Source: Spirosoma oryzae
GTDB taxonomy: Bacteria; Bacteroidota; Bacteroidia; Cytophagales; Spirosomataceae
NCBI RefSeq assembly: GCF_003002825.1
Contig: NZ_PVTE01000013.1
Coordinates: forward strand, 124,001 to 188,000
Length of the DNA stretch: 64,000 bases
Reading direction: 5' to 3'
The translations under genes and the position numbers were made by a program. Below the pieces are notes generated by a model. That model saw only the letters and a program-made list of their open reading frames with translations, made no database searches and was not told the DNA's origin. This document shows, piece by piece, positions 1 to 7,057 of the stretch (the first letter of the stretch is position 1; every line of letters starts with the position of its first letter).

Positions 1-604
1 TGAAAGAGTAGGAAGTCATTTTTTCTTCGACTGTTTCGAAGAACGCGGGGGTAGGTTCAAGCAACAGGACTACGCCTTTATCGGTATTCCCCTGTCTCGT
101 CGACAGCCAATGCTGACAGAATTCCTCAGCTGAGTAGGTTAATAAACCAGTCCCGGGATCGGCTACCTTTATAGTTATGGAGCGACTATTCTGGACTGCT
201 GACAAAGAGGAAGTACCTTTACCTGTTTTCAGTTCGTAATCATCGCTTTCAGAATCTTCGGAAAAGCTTATTTTACGCCGTCCACCCATAATAGAAGCCA
301 TCCAGTTGCGGGTCGCTTTTACTTCGTAAACAACCACGAAATGATTTTGATCCCAGTGAACGATGCAGGGCAAGGGCACCTTTGTTAATAATGTGTCAAA
401 TGTGGCATGTGCTCCGAGGGTCCTGAGTCCGATCGTTTCACCGGCCTCCGCAATGCCCAACAACGAAACGCCTTCCCGATTAATCTGCGATTTATCCCGG
501 ATCGACTGCGCGCTGAATGATCGGCCGTAATATTTAGCAATCATACGTAAACACGTCGGCCCGCAGTCCATCTGATCGTGCTGGCGGTAGAATGGAAATG
601 ACAT
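1..604 (-). CDS. C39-peptidase-domain ABC transporter, N-terminal part (cut by left edge)
   Basis: The minus-strand frame opens with an ATG at 604 and stays open to base 1, giving about 201 residues. It begins MSFPFYRQHDQMDCGPTCLR, the classic start of a C39 bacteriocin-processing peptidase domain, with catalytic Cys at residue 14, a His in HWDQNHFVVVY and the Asp in the later ADPGTG motif. In this family the peptidase cuts after a Gly-Gly leader while the attached ABC membrane and ATPase domains export the product. Those later domains would lie outside the window, so their presence is inferred. It starts 25 bases after the DUF6734-like gene and follows a double-glycine precursor gene, which fits a processing exporter. 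A stand-alone C39 peptidase is the alternative. Confidence 0.85.
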   Translation of the reverse strand, partial: MSFPFYRQHDQMDCGPTCLRMIAKYYGRSFSAQSIRDKSQINREGVSLLGIAEAGETIGLRTLGAHATFDTLLTKVPLPCIVHWDQNHFVVVYEVKATRNWMASIMGGRRKISFSEDSESDDYELKTGKGTSSLSAVQNSRSITIKVADPGTGLLTYSAEEFCQHWLSTRQGNTDKGVVLLLEPTPAFFETVEEKMTSYSF

Positions 605-629
605 AGACGTCTGGGCTTACTTAGTAAGA

Positions 630-2030
630 TTAATCCTTTTCACTGTCTGAAAGCCATTTGATGGCTCCCCAACTGAGTAACTCCCGAATCCTTGCAATGA
701 CAAGGTTCTGAAATGTGTCTGCTTGCTGTTGTATCTCAACAGAGTTATAATAGCCGGCAATTTCCTGAACCACATCCTGGATAGTTTTTTTCTGGTGAAA
801 GGCATCCAGTAAAACCATATTCAGGCTGTCCAGCGTCATATGTACCGTATTGAGCGCATGCACGTTGATAAAATGCAGGGTCTGACAGAGCACCGATTCA
901 TAATGTTCAGTAATAAAGGCATCGTCATCAAAGCAGAATAACTGTTGTAGCAATTCACCTTCGGCCAGATTGAACACGAAGTCCACCTGTTCGTCCAGGC
1001 TCATTTGTTTTGCGTAGAAATATGTCCACCCATCGGCCTGGTCGTTCCGGGTTAAATTCCCCTGATTATAAGCATCCTTAAGGGAATTAAAGTAGCATGA
1101 GTCATATGCTGTAATTGATAGAGCGGGATGCTCGTAGGTTGGATTTGCTAACGGACCATTGTGGGTGCGACAAAGCTTAAGAACTGCATAATATGTATTA
1201 GGAAAATCACAACGAAGTCGCTTCCCCAAATTCATAGTTATTGCCGTATTGCGTTTGTACTGACCCATCGCATGCAGGAAAGTTTGCTTAACTGGAGCAT
1301 CCTCAAAATTGGATAAACCAGGATAAGTAACATCGGTGATTGGCTGATCACCCAACTGACAACCCACTGATATTTGCTCGTGTTGAGCCAGGTAGTAGAG
1401 TAAACACTGCTCCATAAACATGTTAATGTCCCGGGCATGAAGTTGACGAATAAAATTCTGATTTCTTTCAACAAATGTTAAAGCTTCCTGGTAATAAGTG
1501 TCAAAAAAGTGAGCTTGGCATCCTCCAATTATACCAGCGTTGTAAGCATAGTATTCAATTGAATCAGTCGGTACGTAGTGTGGCAGATGTCCTTTCAGAC
1601 TAGTTACTACTTGCACTGATTTCTTATACATTGGAAATTGATATTCCAGATTTTGAACAATTAGCTGATTGTTGAGTAAGCTTTCTGCAAAAGAGTCAAA
1701 AATAAATACGTCATTATCAACGTGTAAAAAAGGTTCCTTTTGGATACTCTGCGCATAAATCTTCGCTAGTCCCCAAAAAATAGGTGGCTGTTCGTCTAAT
1801 TTATTTAACTCAACTCGTACAGATGTATAAGGTAATTTTAGTTGCTCAATCAGCACTTGATAACCGAGTTCATCGGTTACCAACTCGATTTTATCATAAT
1901 ATCTACGTAGCAGATTGGCACTTAAAGCCGTGCTCATCCAGTGGTATTCAGCCGAGTACCATCCCCCAGTTATTAATAGCGGATCAAAGTTTTTAGCACC
2001 GCCCGACCAAAATGATTGTACTATTTTCAT
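630..2030 (-). CDS. DUF6734-like protein, putative GT-A type glycosyltransferase
   Basis: This 466-residue protein begins MKIVQSFWSGG, followed by GGWYSAEYHWMSTALS and an YYDKIELVTDELG segment, a layout I associate with the DUF6734 family of Bacteroidota. HVDNDVFIF (about residues 103-111) contains a DxD motif at 105-107 placed as in GT-A glycosyltransferases, where it binds the metal and nucleotide sugar. No signal peptide or membrane segment is visible, so it should act in the cytoplasm. It lies between a double-glycine precursor gene and a C39 exporter gene on the same strand. A role in glycosylating the Ser/Thr/Pro-rich precursor is therefore an inference from context, not shown by the sequence. 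The C-terminal half has no motif I recognise. Confidence 0.7.
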   Translation of the reverse strand: MKIVQSFWSGGAKNFDPLLITGGWYSAEYHWMSTALSANLLRRYYDKIELVTDELGYQVLIEQLKLPYTSVRVELNKLDEQPPIFWGLAKIYAQSIQKEPFLHVDNDVFIFDSFAESLLNNQLIVQNLEYQFPMYKKSVQVVTSLKGHLPHYVPTDSIEYYAYNAGIIGGCQAHFFDTYYQEALTFVERNQNFIRQLHARDINMFMEQCLLYYLAQHEQISVGCQLGDQPITDVTYPGLSNFEDAPVKQTFLHAMGQYKRNTAITMNLGKRLRCDFPNTYYAVLKLCRTHNGPLANPTYEHPALSITAYDSCYFNSLKDAYNQGNLTRNDQADGWTYFYAKQMSLDEQVDFVFNLAEGELLQQLFCFDDDAFITEHYESVLCQTLHFINVHALNTVHMTLDSLNMVLLDAFHQKKTIQDVVQEIAGYYNSVEIQQQADTFQNLVIARIRELLSWGAIKWLSDSEKD

Positions 2031-2616
2031 GAGCAGCTAGAATTGATGAGCAATAAACATTTTAACGTTTAAACTTTAACATTGCTACGGTTCGAGGAAA
2101 GCATAGAATATATTAGAACTATTTATATGGCTTAGTATTTTTTCATTATTAAAACTATGTGTTGTGTAATTTAATTGTTAATATATAGGTGGTCATATCG
2201 GCAAATAAATTATTATATATGAGTATTATTAATCAATGATAAATTTATGTATTTATTTTTTAGAATTTTTTATAAGTGTGTAAAAAAAGTTTTTACATAT
2301 GTTCTATTTAGGGAACTGATTATGAAGATTGAATAGTTGATATGCGTTATGTGAAATTAATTTACACCTAATAGCACTACATAGATAACTCGATTTTATG
2401 CAGTAGTATTTGTGTGAAATTTTTTTTGTTTTATGGACATGTAATATTATAAATGGCATGTGAATAATTGAACTTAAAAGCTATCAAGTTATATATGCAA
2501 CTGGGTATTGATTTAAAGAACATTCAGTTCCTCCGATCAGGTACAGTTATACATATACGCAATTGTTAGTAAGAGTTGAAACATTTTCATAGCTCTTACT
2601 AACAATTAATTAATGA
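2031..2616. other. AT-rich gap between precursor and DUF6734-like gene
   Basis: About 590 bases of very AT-rich sequence with no convincing reading frame. It holds one 15-bp-stem hairpin next to the precursor gene (listed separately). The long leader region could carry a second promoter for the downstream genes, but no clear Bacteroidota promoter could be pinned down by eye. Confidence 0.6.
2561..2607 (-). terminator. Hairpin after precursor gene (attenuator or processing site)
   Basis: Perfect 15-base arms at 2561-2575 and 2593-2607 enclose a 17-base loop, ten bases past the precursor stop codon. There is no strong U tract on the minus strand, so it is more likely a partial terminator, an attenuator or an mRNA 3'-end stabiliser. 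Such an element would let the small precursor gene be expressed at a higher level than the enzyme and transporter genes behind it. Confidence 0.5.
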
Positions 2617-2889
2617 TCAACATTCACTAACTTCAGTACCTGATACCTGCGTACACCCTGCTCCATGGTCACCTCCATCTGTATTGAAGTACGGATATCC
2701 TCCGCCAGTGCCTGGGTTGGGGTTGCTGCCCGGAGGTGGATATGAAGGTGGAGTAGCAGGGCTTCCTCCTTGAGGTGGAGACGTTGGGCCATAAGCTCCT
2801 CCATCACCACCCAATACCTTCCGCTGTTGTTCTTTAGACAGAATTTCAATTGCATCAAAATTCAATCCGGCAAATTTTGGATTTAACAT
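2617..2889 (-). CDS. Double-glycine leader peptide precursor (RiPP or bacteriocin-like)
   Basis: A 90-residue protein if translated from the ATG at 2889; a GTG at 2907 would add six residues. I prefer the ATG because the result starts MLNPKFAGLNFDAIEILS, a normal leader length. The leader ends in ILSKEQQRKVLGG, the double-glycine motif of Bacteroidota natural-product precursors that C39 peptidases cut. The predicted 62-residue core is rich in Gly, Pro, Ser and Thr, has no Lys or Arg, and ends in GCTQVSGTEVSEC with two Cys spaced CX10C. It is the first gene of a cassette with a DUF6734-like enzyme and a C39 exporter. The mature product could be glycosylated and disulfide closed; bioactivity is unknown. 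Confidence 0.75.
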   Translation of the reverse strand: MLNPKFAGLNFDAIEILSKEQQRKVLGGDGGAYGPTSPPQGGSPATPPSYPPPGSNPNPGTGGGYPYFNTDGGDHGAGCTQVSGTEVSEC

Positions 2890-2907
2890 TTCTAGAATAT
2901 GACGCAC

Positions 2908-3175
2908 CTTCCGGTTAGTACAACACTTTTCCTTCGTGTGTCATATTTGCAAAACAACTTGCTTATCATTACTTGTTAATTAAATCATAGTTAATATTAC
3001 ATTAATGACATATTAAGTTTTACAAGCGGAGCGTATACAGCTATGATGTGTCGGATAGATATCAAACATAACACGCAATATGATAATTGTTTCATTAATA
3101 TATTCAGTTGTTACTTGTTCGATAACACTTACGCAGGTGAACACCTTTAAGACGATGCGGTGAAATATTGGTCGT
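2908..3175. other. Upstream region of the precursor cassette
   Basis: AT-rich sequence that should carry the promoter of the minus-strand peptide cassette. No reading frame here looks coding, and no clear TTTG / TANNTTTG promoter pair could be assigned with confidence. Confidence 0.4.
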
Positions 3176-3572
3176 TTACAAACTCCTGCGATTAGTACTC
3201 CGAAAGAAGTACCGCCCAAACATTGCTATAACCATGATCGCGGAGCCGACAAACGTAAGTCCCTGTTCGCCGGTTTCGCGACCAACGTATTTGAGCACAA
3301 TCAGCCCGCCAAAAGAGTAGTAGCAGTATCGGTGATACGTCAATCTCCCGTGTCTGTCGGCATAGGTAGCTGTTGCAGATCTCATCGACTACGTAGGCGT
3401 CGATAACCGCTTCGCGCCGGATGCGGTCGGCCAGTTCGACGATCATGCGCGGGTTACCTTCGCTTGTATTGGATACTACACACGGAAGTGGGGCGACCAC
3501 CGGGTTCGCATCGATGAGATCGAGTAGCGAACGGGTTACATTCTGCTGTCGAACGTGCCTAAAACAGTACAA
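3176..3572 (-). pseudogene. Frameshifted remnant of a small protein with a membrane segment
   Basis: Two overlapping minus-strand frames look like halves of one protein. The upstream half (from about 3572) reads LLDLIDANPVVAPLPCVVSN and RREAVIDAYVVDEICNSY. The downstream half, in another frame ending at 3176, reads DRHGRLTYHRYCYYSFGG and then FVGSAIMVIAMFGRYFF, which would be a membrane helix. The switch lies near 3370. I do not recognise the family. It may be two chance frames, but the composition of both parts is protein-like. Confidence 0.3.
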
Positions 3573-3595
3573 AAATTATAGAAGCCGGTACTGAT

Positions 3596-4468
3596 ATGGT
3601 CAGCAACGATGCTTGGCCTGATTCACTTTGCAACTTTAACCTATCCATCTTCTTGCAAACCAACGTCTTCGTTACCCTGCTGCTGGTTGGTCTGCATGGC
3701 CCCAGCCTGGCCCAGCTTACGCCGTCCCATCCAGACTGGGAACGATTTACCAAACGTACTTACGTAGCCGGTAACGACACGCTTCGCTATCGGTTGTTGT
3801 ATCCGCTCAACTAAGAAAGCCGTAAAAAGTATCCGCTCCTGCTGTATCTGCACGGCAACGGAGAGCGGGGCAATGATAACCAGACTTCAATGGTGCGCGT
3901 GCTCACGGCGCTGACCAATGAATCCGGTCGTCAACAGTTCCCCTATTTTATTCTGGTGCCCCAGTGTCCCAGGAAGCAGGGATGGGTCGACTTCCCCCAC
4001 TTTTCCCAAAGTCTGCGCACGTCGGCTGAGCCAATCCGTCCTGCCCAGCTAACCTTGGCGCTTGTGGGCGAGTTAATCGATTAATTGGCCATTGATCCAG
4101 ATCGCGTTTACCTTACGGGTTACTCCAGCGGAGGAGAAGGGGCCTTCGATCTACTGATGCGACCGCCCAGGCTATTTACGGCGGCTATCCCTGTGTGCTC
4201 AGTGGCGGACAGGTCTCGGGCAAAATCGATTCATGCCATCCCGGTGTGGCTCTTTCACGGCTCGGCCGACAGTGTCAACCCAGCGGTGTATTCCCGGCTG
4301 ATGGTAGCGGCCCTATGTCAGCATGGAGGGAACCCTGTCTATACAGAGCATAGCGGGGCTGGTCACAACATTATCCAGCAGGCGTACGCAGAAGCAGGTT
4401 TATTTGAGTGGCTGTTTGGCCAAAGCAAACGCTACCATAAACTAAGAGCAATACCTAGTAAGCGATAA
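3596..4468 (+). pseudogene. Secreted alpha/beta-hydrolase (esterase-like), broken by two stops
   Basis: One continuous frame is interrupted by TAA codons at 3812-3814 and 4082-4084. Read through, it gives a roughly 290-residue secreted hydrolase: signal peptide ending PSLAQ, then the strand and oxyanion segment KYPLLLYLHGNGERGN, VPQCPRKQGW, the nucleophile elbow GYSSGGEGAFD, the acid segment HGSADSVNP and the catalytic His in SGAGHNI. This matches PHB-depolymerase or phospholipase-like esterases. The second stop stands where ELIDQLAIDPDRVYLTG would be usual, so a CAA to TAA change is likely. All catalytic residues remain, so the damage looks recent, or these are sequence errors. The end overlaps the convergent peptidase gene by 14 bases. 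Confidence 0.75.
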
Positions 4469-5882
4469 TCTCCTTGCGATCTGACACTACTTTTTTGTGG
4501 GGATTCCTCAGAAAAGCCTGCATGAAGCGATCCATCTCAGGGCCGCTAACCATGTGGGCCCGATTCAGAAACAATAGTCGTTGACTGTTGGGCATGTAAT
4601 GATGAATGCGATCGATGTAAAGTGGGCGACACGCATTGTCCATAGCACCGTCAGTCAATAACGCCGGTTTGGTCGAGTAGAACGGCTCTTTGGTTTCTGC
4701 TTTCACAGGTGCTACCTGCCAGCAATCACACATCTCCTTGTAGACATCATTGATGTGATAGCCCCGTAGATACGGGTAGGCGTTGTAGAGTTGTCGGATA
4801 ACGGTCTCGCTGTGGTACGTGGCCTGATCCGCGCAGTAGACCGATATTCGCATGCCCGATGGGCCAACCCCACCCGCAAAGAGTCGATCAAGCATTGGCT
4901 TGACGTAAGGCGCATGATTACCCTGGATCAGTTCCGTTGCGATGTAAGCAATGTCTCTTATCGGGGCCCGGACCAAGATACCCAGCAAATCACTGCGGGT
5001 GTATTGAATGGGTATAGGCTGACTCGTGCCCTTTTCGAGGTAGGGTATGGTGAAGGTCTGTCCATCGATCGCGGTGAAATAGCGTTCAAATCGTGCTTTC
5101 AGATTCCGGTATCGATCGGTATGGGTTGAATCCTGCTCGACGTGCTGCCAGAGCACCGCCAATGATTCCGCAAAGTTGGCCGGTTCATCTTCATCGATCG
5201 GTACAAAAGTGGGAAGGGGCGAGTCAAGAATTAAGGACCGGACAGGGGCCGGGTTTTTCTGGAGTACGGCCAGCATAAGCCCCCCACTATACGAGCCCCC
5301 GAACAGATTGACCGAATCAAGCCGCAGCGTAGCAATCAGATCCTGCAGGTCCGCTGCGCTTTCGTCGGTGTTGTAGGCCGACAAATCGATGCCCTGTGCT
5401 TCCAGCGTCTTTTTATAGCGTTTAACGCCCACCACGACCATACTGTCCTTATTTAGGTTTTTGCGGTATGACTCCTTGATGGCATTGCTCAAATCGTCAC
5501 GCCATAAGTTGGGCACCGCGTAGCGCGTGCCGCGTTGCTCAAAGGCAATACAATCCCGGTCATTGATCACTAGTCCCTGGGGAACGCTTCGGGTCCAGCC
5601 CAGTGAGCTTCCCCCAGGCCCACCGGCCGTAAATAGTAGTGGATCTTTCCGCTTATGCGGATTTTTGCTTTCCACTACCATGAAAGGCAGCTTCAGGGTC
5701 TTTGCGTTGGGGCGGCTACGGTTTTCGGGCACAATCAGATACGCACAACGCGAACGAAAGCTGCTGTCGATGGATACGGGACAAGCGCAGGGCTCAACAG
5801 GCCGGATCACCCCCGGCTGACTATACGCCCAGGAAAAAGGGCTACAAGCTGCGACTACCAGCAGCCACAAGAATCGGTTCAT
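4455..5882 (-). CDS. Secreted S33-type peptidase (alpha/beta-hydrolase, tripeptidyl-aminopeptidase-like)
   Basis: About 475 residues from the ATG at 5882, chosen because it begins with a signal peptide MNRFLWLLVVAACSPFSWA; an open frame reaches up to 5981 but the extra part is not protein-like. It shows LLFTAGGPGGSSLGW (oxyanion region), DCIAFEQRGTRYAVP, the nucleophile elbow FGGSYSGGL, the acid region DGAMDNACRP and a late His in NRAHMVSG. These are features of proline iminopeptidase and tripeptidyl aminopeptidase families (MEROPS S33). It should cut short peptides in the periplasm. It ends tail to tail with the broken esterase and lies upstream of nothing obviously related, so the natural substrate cannot be told. 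Confidence 0.8.
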   Translation of the reverse strand: MNRFLWLLVVAACSPFSWAYSQPGVIRPVEPCACPVSIDSSFRSRCAYLIVPENRSRPNAKTLKLPFMVVESKNPHKRKDPLLFTAGGPGGSSLGWTRSVPQGLVINDRDCIAFEQRGTRYAVPNLWRDDLSNAIKESYRKNLNKDSMVVVGVKRYKKTLEAQGIDLSAYNTDESAADLQDLIATLRLDSVNLFGGSYSGGLMLAVLQKNPAPVRSLILDSPLPTFVPIDEDEPANFAESLAVLWQHVEQDSTHTDRYRNLKARFERYFTAIDGQTFTIPYLEKGTSQPIPIQYTRSDLLGILVRAPIRDIAYIATELIQGNHAPYVKPMLDRLFAGGVGPSGMRISVYCADQATYHSETVIRQLYNAYPYLRGYHINDVYKEMCDCWQVAPVKAETKEPFYSTKPALLTDGAMDNACRPLYIDRIHHYMPNSQRLLFLNRAHMVSGPEMDRFMQAFLRNPHKKVVSDRKEIIAY

Positions 5883-6000
5883 GCGCGGTTGATTTATGTT
5901 TCCACAAAGCAACCGCGTTACCCGCAGCGAGCGTAGTAAAAAACGGACAAAATGACGCTCTGTACTCTCGCTGACAGTCAACTGGTAGCCCTCCGGCTGC

Positions 6001-6807
6001 CTAGCGCGACTGGCCTACCTTGTGACCCGTAAACTTGACGACGTCTTTGTAGAAATGGCTCAGGTCATAGTAACCGTAGTCCTCGCAGGCGAATCGATTC
6101 TTATCGGCAACATAGGCTGAGAGCGCGGCCCGAATCCGTAGCTGGGATAAGTAGTGCTTGGGGGAGATACCCACCACGCGATGAAAATAACGATTGATGG
6201 TTCTGGAGGTAGCAAACAGTCGGTCGGCGAGCTGACCAGGGTTCAACACTAACCCACTCGCTTCAAAGGTGCCAATTGTGTCGGCGACGAAGGTGCGGTA
6301 ATGGTTGACTTTTTTATGCTGCTGGTATTGATTCAGGAAGAAGTGCTGGAGTAGTTCGATGCGCTGCTCAAACTGGTCGACTTGTTTAACGCACTGAATC
6401 AGGCTGGCCGGTAAAACGGTTTCGAGCCGGACTACCTGATCAATCAATGGCGGCTGACTGATACCGAGTATCGCTTCCAGGCCGCCTGGATAAAACTTGA
6501 TGGTGAAAATAGAATCGGTTGGCAGGTTGAAGCGTTCGACGGTGGTATTGCGCAGGATGAGTACGTCGGTATTGGCCTGGATCTGGTAGCGCTTCGCACC
6601 AATTGCCAGCTGATAAGGTGGGCCCAGATTGAGATAGCAGGTCGGCGTCCAGCTGGGAAACATTTTGATGGTAAACCGACTGTCAGCCACATAGCGGTAG
6701 GTTTCCTCGGCCGATGACTCGGCAAAGAACTCAATGAAGCTGGCCAGCTCACCGGTGGGGGCATAAAACCGGTATAGTTTTTTGATGTTTTCGAAGATTT
6801 CAGTCAT
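6001..6807 (-). CDS. AraC-family transcriptional regulator
   Basis: 268 residues. The C-terminal third is an AraC-type double helix-turn-helix: PGQLADRLFATSRTINRYF, then VVGISPKHYLSQLRIRAAL and an ending FKDVVKFTGHKVG. The N-terminal part (IEFFAESSAEETYRYV, FTIKMFPSWTPTCYLNLGPP) resembles the cupin-like domain often found before this HTH in Bacteroidota. It should bind DNA and respond to an unknown small molecule. It is 118 bases upstream of the S33-type peptidase gene on the same strand and could regulate it; that is only inferred from position. Confidence 0.85.
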   Translation of the reverse strand: MTEIFENIKKLYRFYAPTGELASFIEFFAESSAEETYRYVADSRFTIKMFPSWTPTCYLNLGPPYQLAIGAKRYQIQANTDVLILRNTTVERFNLPTDSIFTIKFYPGGLEAILGISQPPLIDQVVRLETVLPASLIQCVKQVDQFEQRIELLQHFFLNQYQQHKKVNHYRTFVADTIGTFEASGLVLNPGQLADRLFATSRTINRYFHRVVGISPKHYLSQLRIRAALSAYVADKNRFACEDYGYYDLSHFYKDVVKFTGHKVGQSR

Positions 6808-6953
6808 CGACGTCAGGCGGGGGATCGACGAGCGGTGCTTGTCAGCCCTAATCTAGGTGATAAATCATACTTGTGCGCTACTAAATATGATCAACGGAGG
6901 ATTTCGATTGCCGGCAGTCAATAGTATGTGTTAGTTTGTATTCAAGGATGTAC

Positions 6954-7024
6954 AAAACTCGTCAAACGCTCCCTCGTTAGACAAAGAATCATTCGTCTTA
7001 CGGGGGAGCGTTTGACGAGTTTTT
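6954..7024. terminator. 20-bp inverted repeat with T tract (terminator-like)
   Basis: Perfect 20-base arms at 6954-6973 and 7005-7024 with a 31-base loop, followed on the plus strand by a run of T and on the minus strand by few T. It lies in the gap between the protease gene (ending at 7058) and the AraC gene start, so it may stop transcripts entering from either side. The loop is long for a classic terminator. Confidence 0.5.
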
Positions 7025-7057
7025 TTTAGTATTGGCCAAATTCTGTAGCGTACGTGC

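Noticed and set aside
617-805. Minus-strand 62-residue open frame overlapping the DUF6734-like gene end
   Set aside because: It is a shadow of the 630-2030 gene in another frame, with no protein-like pattern.
2610-2858. Second frame over the precursor gene
   Set aside because: Low-complexity His/Leu/Ala reading caused by the repetitive core codons; the other frame has leader, GG motif and sensible core.
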